The notes: generated by a model from the letters alone, not told the origin. A DNA stretch of 5,932 nt from Pseudomonadota bacterium (GCA_023433775.1 JAEYTY010000034.1:1-5932); one strand, 5' to 3'. Positions 1-5,931 are shown, counted from the first letter of the stretch. Program-made: numbers and translations.

Positions 1-2
1 CC

Positions 3-602
3 TCAAAGCACCAATACGACTACGACGTCGCCACGGTCTATGGTTTCCTCCAGAAGTATGGTCTCGAAAAGAAGGTGAAGTGCAATATCGAGGTGGGCCA
101 TGCCTTCCTCGCCGGTCACTCCTTCGAGCACGAACTGGCCGTTGCCTCGTCGCTGGGCCAGCTCGGTTCGGTCGACGCCAACCGCAACGATCTCCAGTCC
201 GGCTGGGATACCGACCACTTCCCCAATAATGCGGGCGAAATGGCGCTGGCTTTCTACTACATCCTCAAGCAGGGCGGTCTGGGCAAGGGTGGCTTCAACT
301 TCGACGCCAAGGTGCGCCGCCAGTCGCTTGATCCCGCAGACCTGCTGCATGGCCACATCCTCGGCCTCGACACCCTGGCCCGTGGTTTGAAGGGCGCTGT
401 TGCACTGATCGAAGATGGCGAGTTCGACAAGCTGCTCGACGCCCGCTATGCCGGTTGGGACAATGGCCTGGGCAAGGATATCCTTGCCGGCAAGCTCAGC
501 CTGGCTGATATCGCGGCGCGTGTTGAAAAAGACAATATCAACCCGCAGCCTCGCTCCGGCCGCCAGGAATATCTCGAAAACCTGGTCAACCGTTTCGTCT
601 GA
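3..602 (+). CDS. xylA: Xylose isomerase, C-terminal part (5' end outside window)
   Basis: This is the last 199 residues of a xylose isomerase, the cytoplasmic TIM-barrel enzyme that interconverts D-xylose and D-xylulose using two divalent metal ions. The reading frame is open from base 3, so the gene starts outside the window. The metal ligands are all visible: Glu30 and His33 of the partial protein (NIEVGHA), Asp58 (GSVDANR), Asp69 and Asp71 (GWDTDHFP) and Asp101 (FNFDAKVRR). They fall at a constant offset of 238 from my recollection of the E. coli XylA ligands E268, H271, D296, D307, D309 and D339, so there are no indels through the active site. The total would be about 437 residues, the normal length. 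The C-terminus SGRQEYLENLVNRFV is typical of the family. The sequence has VG where many relatives have AN in the IEANHA motif. A xylB kinase gene upstream would be usual but cannot be seen. Family assignment is very secure. Confidence 0.97.
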   Translation, partial: SKHQYDYDVATVYGFLQKYGLEKKVKCNIEVGHAFLAGHSFEHELAVASSLGQLGSVDANRNDLQSGWDTDHFPNNAGEMALAFYYILKQGGLGKGGFNFDAKVRRQSLDPADLLHGHILGLDTLARGLKGAVALIEDGEFDKLLDARYAGWDNGLGKDILAGKLSLADIAARVEKDNINPQPRSGRQEYLENLVNRFV

Positions 603-611
603 TAATGAAGT

Positions 612-635
612 GGGGCGGGGCTTCGGCTCCGCCCT
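612..635 (+). terminator. GC-rich hairpin with UUCG tetraloop after xylA
   Basis: Bases 613-621 pair with 626-634 (GGGCGGGGC with GCTCCGCCC, one G-U pair) and are capped by a TTCG loop closed by C-G, an exceptionally stable tetraloop. It begins 10 bases after the xylA stop. The downstream sequence TCTTCCCG has no real T-run, so it is a poor classical intrinsic terminator. It could instead protect the 3' end of the message or act with Rho. It lies between convergent genes. Confidence 0.5.
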
Positions 636-681
636 CTTCCCGCCCGCTCAGGCGGATGTTGAACGCGAAAGACCGATTATA

Positions 682-1767
682 TCAGTCCACCTCACCCCGG
701 TTCGGGATGTCCACGATGAAGGCGGTGCCCTTGTCCAGCCGTTCAACCCGCAGCGTGGCGCCCAGATGATCGATTTCGCGCATCATCATCTTCATGCCAA
801 AGCCGGTGACGGCGCGGGGATCGAAATCCCCTGCGACGCCGCGTCCGTCATCGCGCACGCTGAGCTCGATACCCTCGCCCTTCCGGCGGGCCGTGACGGC
901 AATGATGCCGCCCTCTTCCGGGTCATAGGCATGTTTCTGCGCATTGGTGACCAGCTCGGAAATGATGAGCGCGATGGGCGTGATCAGGTCTTCGCCGATC
1001 TCGATCCGGTCGGCCGAATGGGCGACATGGGCGCGGCTGATATGATCAAGCTTTTCGCACATCGAGCCGATGATCTCGCCGATATCGACCTCGGCGTCGA
1101 TGTCGCCATGCTCGATGATGCGCTGGATTTCAACGATCGCCTGAATGCGGCTCAAGGCGCCGACAAGCGCGTTGCGGGCGGTTTCATCGGTGAGGCTCGA
1201 GAGCTGCATCCGCAGCATCGCCTGGATCAGGGCCAGCGAATTGCGCACCCGATGGGTCATTTCGCGGGCCATGTGATGGGTCCGCTCGGCCTGATCGCGC
1301 AGCGCCTCGGTCTTGACGTCGAGCTCGTGTTTGAGATCGTCCTGCCGATTGACGCGGTCGGTCACGTCGACCTGGGTGGCGATGAAATAGAGCAGTTCTC
1401 CCCGGTCATCGAGCATCGGGGCCATATGAAGCTCATTCCAGAAGGTGCTGCCATCCTTCCGGTAATTGAGAATTTCGTGGCTGATGGTTTCCTGCCGGGC
1501 GATGGCGTCGCGCAGGGCCTGCCGGTCCTCGTCACGGGTTTCCGGCCCCTGCAGGAAGCGGCAATTGCGCCCAAGGACTTCGTCCTCGCTATAGCCGACA
1601 AGCTTGAGGAAGGCGTCATTGACAAAGACCAGAGGGCAATCTGGCTCGTAGGGATCGGCAATGGCGATGGGCACTGCGCTCGATTCGACCGCGTGCACAA
1701 AGGGCTGCAGCCGCATCTTCGATCTGACATTCTTCCAATAACTGATTTCGCGGATCATCTGGTCCAA
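682..1767 (-). CDS. LOV-domain blue-light sensor histidine kinase (HisKA_2 type)
   Basis: A soluble sensor kinase of 361 residues with a PAS/LOV photosensor followed by a histidine kinase core. The LOV domain spans about residues 25-140. It has the hallmark GRNCRFLQG (66-74), whose Cys69 would form the flavin adduct in blue light, plus the FMN-contacting Asn101, Asn111 and Gln132. A helical linker (about 138-165) leads to the dimerisation/H-box MTHRVRNSLALIQAMLRMQ (170-188) with phospho-acceptor His172. The ATP-binding domain has an N-box (SELVTNAQKHAY, Asn275), DDGRG (306-310) and TGFGMKM (321-327). The H-box style and the lack of the WxE and HEL features argue for HisKA_2 rather than HWE. 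No membrane segment or receiver domain is seen. The longest start is TTG at 1767, with AAAGAG nine bases upstream. ATG at 1758 (358 residues) is the main alternative and has a poor ribosome site. The gene is convergent with xylA and divergent from the beta-xylosidase, with no response regulator adjacent, so its partner is unknown. Confidence 0.93.
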   Translation of the reverse strand: MDQMIREISYWKNVRSKMRLQPFVHAVESSAVPIAIADPYEPDCPLVFVNDAFLKLVGYSEDEVLGRNCRFLQGPETRDEDRQALRDAIARQETISHEILNYRKDGSTFWNELHMAPMLDDRGELLYFIATQVDVTDRVNRQDDLKHELDVKTEALRDQAERTHHMAREMTHRVRNSLALIQAMLRMQLSSLTDETARNALVGALSRIQAIVEIQRIIEHGDIDAEVDIGEIIGSMCEKLDHISRAHVAHSADRIEIGEDLITPIALIISELVTNAQKHAYDPEEGGIIAVTARRKGEGIELSVRDDGRGVAGDFDPRAVTGFGMKMMMREIDHLGATLRVERLDKGTAFIVDIPNRGEVD

Positions 1768-1787
1768 GTCGTGACGCTCTTTCTGTC

Positions 1788-1802
1788 CCGCGCCGGGCGC
1801 GG
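1788..1802. repeat. 15-bp GC-rich odd palindrome in the kinase leader
   Basis: Arms CCGCGCC (1788-1794) and GGCGCGG (1796-1802) are perfect inverted copies around a single central base. It sits about 21 bases upstream of the kinase start, in the divergent spacer. It could be a protein-binding site or a hairpin in the kinase leader. Short GC palindromes also arise by chance in DNA this rich in G+C, so function is not claimed. Confidence 0.35.
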
Positions 1803-1883
1803 ACCTTTCTCTTTGTCCTCTGGCTTATCGATCAGCGCCGATCTCTCACAGCCTTGCGGACATCACATTTTCATCAATAACGC

Positions 1884-1901
1884 GCGAAACCCCGTTTTCG
1901 C
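1884..1901. promoter_or_regulatory. Inverted repeat just upstream of the beta-xylosidase ribosome site (candidate operator)
   Basis: GCGAAA (1884-1889) and TTTCGC (1896-1901) form a 6-6-6 inverted repeat. With a one-base bulge it extends to GCGAAAC/GTTTTCGC. It lies between the most plausible, weak promoter-like elements (TTGCGG at 1854 and AATAAC at 1876) and the Shine-Dalgarno at 1907. That is where a repressor of a sugar-inducible gene would bind, or where a leader hairpin could form. The regulator is unknown and not in the window. This is inference from position and symmetry only. Confidence 0.35.
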
Positions 1902-1906
1902 CGCAT

Positions 1907-1912
1907 AGGAGG
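1907..1912 (+). promoter_or_regulatory. Strong Shine-Dalgarno for the beta-xylosidase
   Basis: A perfect AGGAGG is followed by five bases (ATATC) and ATG at 1918, which fixes the start of the beta-xylosidase and predicts efficient translation. Confidence 0.85.
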
Positions 1913-1917
1913 ATATC

Positions 1918-3528
1918 ATGCCCCAGATAACCAACCCGATCCTGCCCGGTTTCAACCCGGACCCGTCTATCCTGCGCGTCGGCGACGACTATTACATCGC
2001 CACCTCCACCTTCGAATGGTTCCCCGGCGTGCAGATCCATCATTCCAAGGATCTGGCAAACTGGGAACTGGTCACCCGTCCGCTGACCCGCAAGGCACAG
2101 CTCGACATGCGCGGCGACCCGGACAGCTGCGGCGTCTGGGCCCCCTGCCTCAGCCATGACGGGGAAAAGTTCTGGCTGGTCTACACCGATGTGAAGCGCA
2201 AAGATGGCTCCTTCAAGGACGCGCATAATTACATCGTCTGGGCCGACAAGATCGAAGGCCCATGGTCCGACCCGGTCTATACCAATTCCTCGGGCTTTGA
2301 CCCGAGCCTCTTCCACGACGATGACGGGCGCAAATGGTTCGTCAACATGACCTGGGACCACCGGGTGCGCCCGCTGCTGTTCGCCGGCATCGTCATCCAG
2401 GAATTTGATCCAAAGGCTGGTAAGCTGGTCGGGCCGATCACCAATATTTACAAGGGCACCGACCTCAAGCTCGTCGAGGGGCCGCATATCTATAAGCGCA
2501 ATGGCTGGTATTACCTGCTGACCGCCGAGGGCGGCACGGCCTATGAGCACGCGGTGACCTTTGCCCGCTCGCGCACGCTGACCGGGCAATATGAGACCCA
2601 TCCCGACAAGCATATCGTGACCTCAAAGGACGCGCCGCTGGCCGCCCTGCAGCGCGCCGGGCATGGCGATATCGTCGATACGCCCGATGGCAAGACCTAC
2701 CTCGTGCATCTGATGGGCCGCCCGACGACGCAGGAGCGCCGCTGTACGCTGGGCCGCGAAACCTCGATCCAGGAAGCCTATTGGGGCGAGGATGACTGGC
2801 TCTATGTGAAAAACGGCCCGGTTCCGTCGCTGCATGTCGAGGTGCCCGGCACGCGCGACGAAGCCAAATACTGGGCCGAGCAGCGCTATACGTTCGAAAA
2901 CGGGCTGCACAAGGATTTCCAGTGGCTGCGGACGCCCGAAAGCGAACGCATTTTCAAGACCGAGAATGGCAAGCTGACGCTGTTCGGACGCGAAGCCCCC
3001 GGCTCCTGGTTTGAGCAGGCCCTGGTCGCCCGCCGGCAGACGCATTTTTCCTATGACGCCGAGACGGTGGTGGATTTCAAAGCCACGGACGAGCGGACTT
3101 TTGCCGGTCTCACCGCCTATTACAGCCGGTACAACTTCTTCTATCTCACTGTGTCGGCCCATTCGGACGGGCAGCGTGAACTCCTGATCATGGCTTCGGA
3201 AATGAGCTGGCCCGATGGCAAGCTGCGGTTCCCGGCCGAGCCGGTGCAGATTCCCAATGAAGGCAAGGTGAAGCTGGCGCTGACCATTCGTGGGCGCAAG
3301 CTGCAATTCTTCTATGCCATGGAAGGCGAGGACCTGAAGCCTATCGGCCCGGTGCTGGACGCGAGCCTGCTTTCGGACGAATGCGGTGGCCATCAGGCCC
3401 ATGGCAGCTTTACAGGCGCTTTTGTCGGCGTGGCCGCGAGCGATCTCAATGGCATGGCCAGCCCGGCGCATTTCGACTATTTCACCTATACGCCGCAGCA
3501 CGATCCCTCGGATCGCTACGAGGTCTGA
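1918..3528 (+). CDS. xynB: GH43 beta-xylosidase (xylan 1,4-beta-xylosidase), cytoplasmic
   Basis: A complete 536-residue glycoside hydrolase of family 43, of the two-domain beta-xylosidase type (SXA/XynB-like, usual length about 530-540). It removes xylose from the non-reducing end of xylo-oligosaccharides by inversion. The N-terminal five-bladed propeller covers about residues 1-310. Its catalytic set is Asp15 as general base (FNPDPS), Asp128 as pKa modulator (SSGFDPSLF) and Glu187 as general acid (LKLVEGPHIY). His249 (AGHGD) fits the conserved active-site histidine. A C-terminal beta-sandwich domain (about 320-525) ends at HFDYFTYTP, as is normal for the subfamily. There is no signal peptide, so it works in the cytoplasm on imported oligosaccharides and feeds xylose to the isomerase encoded upstream. 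Some family members also cleave alpha-L-arabinofuranosides, so side activity is possible. The start is fixed by AGGAGG five bases upstream. It appears monocistronic: divergent from the kinase and closed by a terminator 25 bases after its stop. Confidence 0.96.
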   Translation: MPQITNPILPGFNPDPSILRVGDDYYIATSTFEWFPGVQIHHSKDLANWELVTRPLTRKAQLDMRGDPDSCGVWAPCLSHDGEKFWLVYTDVKRKDGSFKDAHNYIVWADKIEGPWSDPVYTNSSGFDPSLFHDDDGRKWFVNMTWDHRVRPLLFAGIVIQEFDPKAGKLVGPITNIYKGTDLKLVEGPHIYKRNGWYYLLTAEGGTAYEHAVTFARSRTLTGQYETHPDKHIVTSKDAPLAALQRAGHGDIVDTPDGKTYLVHLMGRPTTQERRCTLGRETSIQEAYWGEDDWLYVKNGPVPSLHVEVPGTRDEAKYWAEQRYTFENGLHKDFQWLRTPESERIFKTENGKLTLFGREAPGSWFEQALVARRQTHFSYDAETVVDFKATDERTFAGLTAYYSRYNFFYLTVSAHSDGQRELLIMASEMSWPDGKLRFPAEPVQIPNEGKVKLALTIRGRKLQFFYAMEGEDLKPIGPVLDASLLSDECGGHQAHGSFTGAFVGVAASDLNGMASPAHFDYFTYTPQHDPSDRYEV

Positions 3529-3552
3529 GGCGCTTCACATCGGCAATGAAGG

Positions 3553-3586
3553 GACCGGTCGGGCGACATGCCCGGCCGGTCTTTTT
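3553..3586 (+). terminator. Rho-independent terminator of the beta-xylosidase gene
   Basis: A 12-bp stem (3553-3564 with 3570-3581, one G-U pair) with loop GACAT is followed directly by five T (3582-3586). It starts 25 bases after the stop at 3528. It ends one base before the stop codon of the convergent oxidoreductase at 3588. On the minus strand the hairpin is followed by CCCTTCATTG, which lacks a T-run, so it should terminate plus-strand transcription only. Confidence 0.92.
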
Positions 3587-3587
3587 G

Positions 3588-4610
3588 TCAGCGCCAGCCG
3601 AGCGACGGCGCCACATGGGTCAGGATGCTCTCGATGACATGGGCGTTGTAATCAACACCCAGCTGGTTGGGCACGGTCAGCAGCAGCGTATCGGCTTCGG
3701 CAATCGCCTCGTCCTTGCGGAGCTCCTCGATCAGCTTTTCGGGCTCGCCGGTATAGCCGCGGCCAAAGACGGCGCGCTTTTCCGGCTCGATATAGCCGAA
3801 CTGATCCTCTTCCGGGCGGCCCGCGCCGAAATAGGCGCGGTCCATGTCATTGACCAGCGCAAAGATGGAGCGGCTGACGGAGACGCGGGGCTCGTGGGCG
3901 TGCCCAGCCTCCTTCCATGCGGCGCGATAGGCGCGGATCTGCTCGGCCTGCTGGATGTGAAAGGGTTTTCCCGATTCATCGAATTTCAGCGTCGAAGACT
4001 GCAGATGCATCCCCATCTGCGCGGCCCAGACGGCAGTGGCGTCGCTGGCCGCACCCCACCAGATGCGCTCACGCAGGCCCTCCGAATGCGGCTCGAGTCG
4101 CAACAGGCCCGGCGGATTGGGGAACATGGGGCGCGGATTGGGCTGGGCAAAGCCCTGGCCGGAAAGGGTCTTGAGGAAAATTTCGGCATTGAGCCGCGCC
4201 ATATCGGCATCACTGGTGCCCTCGGCGGGCTCATAGCCAAAATAGCGCCAGCCATCGATCACCTGCTCAGGCGAGCCGCGGCTGATGCCCAGCTGCAGAC
4301 GCCCGCCGGAGATCAAGTCTGCCGCCCCGGCATCCTCGGCCATATAGAGCGGGTTTTCGTAGCGCATGTCGATGACAGCCGTGCCCAGCTCGATTTTTTT
4401 GGTTTTGGCGCCCGCCGCCGCCAGCAGCGGAAAGGGCGAGGCGAGTTGGCGGGCAAAGTGATGCACGCGGAAATAGGCGCCATCGGCGCCCAGTTCCTCG
4501 GCGGCCACGGCCAGATCAATGGATTGCAGCAGCGCATCGCCCGCCGTGCGCGTGCCGGACTGGGGCGATGGGCTCCAATGGCCAAAGGACAGAAAGCCGA
4601 TCTTTTTCAT
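3588..4610 (-). CDS. LLM class (bacterial luciferase-like) flavin-dependent oxidoreductase
   Basis: A 340-residue protein of the bacterial luciferase-like superfamily, a single TIM barrel that binds reduced FMN and usually inserts one oxygen atom into an organic substrate. Recognisable segments are the N-terminal strand IGFLSFGHW (4-12), AEELGADGAYFRVHHFA (37-53) with the paired histidines 50-51, the block KKIELGTAVIDMRYENPLY (71-89), and EDAGAADLISGGRLQLGISRG (92-112), typical of the family. The usual length is 320-360, so it is complete. The substrate cannot be read from sequence, and homologues annotated as alkanal monooxygenase or nitrilotriacetate-type enzymes have diverse roles. The ATG at 4610 is supported by GAGG (4616-4619) five bases upstream. 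No flavin reductase gene is adjacent. It is convergent with the beta-xylosidase and divergent from the PhnA-like gene. Any link to xylan use is unsupported. Confidence 0.92.
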   Translation of the reverse strand: MKKIGFLSFGHWSPSPQSGTRTAGDALLQSIDLAVAAEELGADGAYFRVHHFARQLASPFPLLAAAGAKTKKIELGTAVIDMRYENPLYMAEDAGAADLISGGRLQLGISRGSPEQVIDGWRYFGYEPAEGTSDADMARLNAEIFLKTLSGQGFAQPNPRPMFPNPPGLLRLEPHSEGLRERIWWGAASDATAVWAAQMGMHLQSSTLKFDESGKPFHIQQAEQIRAYRAAWKEAGHAHEPRVSVSRSIFALVNDMDRAYFGAGRPEEDQFGYIEPEKRAVFGRGYTGEPEKLIEELRKDEAIAEADTLLLTVPNQLGVDYNAHVIESILTHVAPSLGWR

Positions 4611-4629
4611 TTTTGCCTCACAGGGCTCG

Positions 4630-4658
4630 ATTGTATCGGGCCATAGCTAGGTTGTAGC
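4630..4658 (-). promoter_or_regulatory. Possible sigma70-type promoter for the oxidoreductase
   Basis: On the minus strand a -10-like TACAAT (4630-4635, 5 of 6 to consensus) lies 17 bases downstream of GCTACA (4653-4658, 3 of 6). The start point would fall near 4623, giving a leader of about a dozen bases that just contains the GAGG ribosome site. The -35 match is weak, so this is tentative. Confidence 0.3.
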
Positions 4659-4694
4659 GGCGATGGACACAAGGCGCCGTGCCGGAACGCATTG

Positions 4695-4710
4695 GTTCGG
4701 CCCAGCGAAC
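4695..4710. repeat. GTTCG-N6-CGAAC inverted repeat in a divergent spacer
   Basis: Perfect five-base arms GTTCG (4695-4699) and CGAAC (4706-4710) are separated by six bases, and a further GAACG lies at 4685-4689. The site is in the 177-base spacer between the divergent oxidoreductase and PhnA-like genes. A shared regulator site is possible, but chance is not excluded. Confidence 0.25.
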
Positions 4711-4787
4711 GATGAAACGGCGTGTGGCGGGGCGCGGCCTGTCCGGGACGGGCTTGGCAATGTCGCTCCGGCCTGCCAAGAGGGGGC

Positions 4788-5090
4788 ATGACCAGTTCTG
4801 ATGATGATTATGTCTATGACGAAGCCAGCGGCGAGTGGCGCCCGGCTTCCGAGGCCAATGCAGCCGTTTCCTCCGATCCGAAAGTGCTCGACGCTTCCGG
4901 CAATGTGCTTGCAGACGGCGATGCCGTTGTCCTGATCAAGGATCTCAAGGTCAAAGTCACCGGGAAGACGCTGAAGCAAGGCACGGTCATCAAGTCGATC
5001 CGCCTGACCGACAATCCCGAAGAGATCGACTGCCGGCATGAGGCAATCAAAGGCCTCGTGCTGCGCACGGAGTTTGTGCGCAAACGCTAG
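4788..5090 (+). CDS. PhnA/YjdM-like small protein without the zinc ribbon
   Basis: A 100-residue soluble protein. Residues 34-100 match the PhnA (YjdM) C-terminal domain in order: LDASGNVLADGDAVVLIKDL (34-53), KVKVTGKTLKQGTVIKSIRL (54-73), EEIDCRHEAIKGLVLRTEFV (79-98) and a basic tail. The usual family member begins with a four-cysteine zinc ribbon, but here the first 30 residues (DDDYVYDEASGEWRP and following) have none, and Cys82 is the only cysteine. Despite the name, E. coli PhnA/YjdM is not part of the phosphonate C-P lyase pathway, and its function is not established. I chose ATG 4788 because AAGAGG (4778-4783) lies just upstream and the family similarity begins after it. The in-frame GTG at 4722 would add 22 residues of unconvincing sequence. 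It is divergent from the oxidoreductase and followed by a hairpin at 5160. Confidence 0.85.
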   Translation: MTSSDDDYVYDEASGEWRPASEANAAVSSDPKVLDASGNVLADGDAVVLIKDLKVKVTGKTLKQGTVIKSIRLTDNPEEIDCRHEAIKGLVLRTEFVRKR

Positions 5091-5159
5091 GGAATTGCTA
5101 GCAGGTCAATGAAATGGGCCGCTTGCCATTCGAGCGTAGCTCTCATGGCCCGCTCGCCT

Positions 5160-5184
5160 AAAATCTCCCCACTGGGGAGATTTT
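5160..5184. terminator. Perfect 11-bp hairpin, likely bidirectional terminator
   Basis: AAAATCTCCCC (5160-5170) pairs perfectly with GGGGAGATTTT (5174-5184) around loop ACT. The A-run on one side and T-run on the other make it symmetrical, as in bidirectional intrinsic terminators, although the T-run is inside the stem. It lies 69 bases after the PhnA-like stop. Compact CTCCCC/GGGGAG palindromes of this kind can also be dispersed repeats in Hyphomicrobiales genomes, which I cannot test here. Confidence 0.6.
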
Positions 5185-5386
5185 GCCTTTGGCACTGTGC
5201 TTCCAAGCATAAGTTGAACTTAAGTCCCGCACATTTCCTTGCCTTTCTGCGCCCGCGTAGGCTCATATGCTGAACGCAACGTTGGGCATAAGGTGAAACC
5301 AGACTACGAGATTCGGGTCATAATCTGAAATACCAAATTGAATAGGGTGGGATGCACGCTTTAGGCTTTTCTACACCGGAGTCCCA

Positions 5387-5779
5387 CTATGTGCAGACTG
5401 CGGGATAATCCGTGGCCAGCATCTGCTGAACATCTATAAGCACTCCTCCACTTCCTAGAGGCGTCTCCGAATAAAACAATACCGTCTTCGCACTTGAACC
5501 CGACCACATCGTCGCCGACGAATAACCAAAATCTCTGGATTCATGTAGAGGGACTGGCTCACCGTAACTCTCAGTCAAACGGTTTGATGCTGTGATATAA
5601 GCGGCCATCGATCTTTCTAGGGTAATAGAGACGGCCATGAGCTCCTTTCGGCAGAAATGGAGGAAGTTCGTGCTGCTGGGTGCGCCGAGCCTGAACATGC
5701 CTTCGTGATCCTCGACGGGCTCCAAGTATGTACCAAGCTCTACAGCATGGCCAAGGGCTTCGTTCAGCCCCATTCCCAA
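5387..5779 (-). CDS. Hypothetical protein, unrecognised, possibly a gene remnant
   Basis: A 130-codon minus-strand frame that I cannot assign to a family. The product would be soluble, without signal peptide, membrane segment or obvious repeats. It uses mixed codons (CTA, AGA, ATA, AGT, TTG) unlike the GC3-rich genes to its left. The longest start is TTG at 5779, and ATG at 5773 follows two codons later, neither with a convincing ribosome site. An internal ATG at 5638 has AAAGGAG ending three bases upstream and would give 83 residues. The frame stays open above 5779 to a TGA at 5816-5818 and that extra stretch (LADEYRGFHLG) reads as plausible protein, so the true 5' end may have been lost. 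A plus-strand frame at 5657-5878 overlaps it and has no ribosome site. It may not be a gene at all. Confidence 0.35.
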   Translation of the reverse strand: MGMGLNEALGHAVELGTYLEPVEDHEGMFRLGAPSSTNFLHFCRKELMAVSITLERSMAAYITASNRLTESYGEPVPLHESRDFGYSSATMWSGSSAKTVLFYSETPLGSGGVLIDVQQMLATDYPAVCT

Positions 5780-5880
5780 ATGGAACCCACGGTACTCGTC
5801 TGCGAGTGTCCGTCGTCAGATGCTTTGGCCCAGACCGGCGTTTTGATTAGCGGAGAGTCCTGCTCGTCATTGGGTTGATA

Positions 5881-5931
5881 TTATGCGGCGAGGCTGGCGT
5901 GCAGCAAGCGGCGATGCTGGATGGTTTGTCG
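5881..5931 (-). CDS. C-terminal tail of a frame entering from the right edge (partial, uncertain)
   Basis: On the minus strand a frame is open from the right edge and stops at TAA (5881-5883), showing 16 residues, RQTIQHRRLLHASLAA. The run is too short to identify. The basic, alanine-rich tail would suit many proteins, including a transposase, but nothing here proves it. G+C rises again over this stretch, which is compatible with a genuine gene end. Confidence 0.22.
   Translation of the reverse strand, partial: RQTIQHRRLLHASLAA

Noticed and set aside
415..1908. Long plus-strand open frame antisense to the sensor kinase
   Set aside because: It lies opposite a clearly identified LOV kinase, its translation shows no family features, and it begins inside xylA. 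Antisense open frames of this size are expected from GC-rich third positions.
1846..3501. Two long minus-strand frames opposite the beta-xylosidase (1846-2613 and 2623-3501)
   Set aside because: They are mirror shadows of a well-supported GH43 gene, with no motifs and no ribosome site that I can see.
3381..4646. Plus-strand frame across the end of the beta-xylosidase and opposite the oxidoreductase
   Set aside because: It runs through a strong terminator hairpin and is antisense to a recognised LLM-family gene.
4685..4710. Possible alphaproteobacterial SOS (LexA) box from GAAC/GTTC half-sites
   Set aside because: The alphaproteobacterial box is a direct repeat GTTC-N7-GTTC. Here the half-sites are inverted with other spacings.
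4722..4787. Upstream GTG extension of the PhnA-like gene
   Set aside because: The 22 extra residues are composition-driven and unlike the family. ATG 4788 has a purine-rich ribosome site directly upstream.
5211..5225. Small overlapping palindromes AAGTTGAACTT and ACTTAAGT
   Set aside because: They are short, AT-rich, and not placed near any supported start codon, so chance is the simplest explanation.
5657..5878. Plus-strand 73-codon frame in the right flank
   Set aside because: There is no Shine-Dalgarno before its ATG, no family is recognised, and it overlaps the minus-strand frame that has better, though still weak, support.
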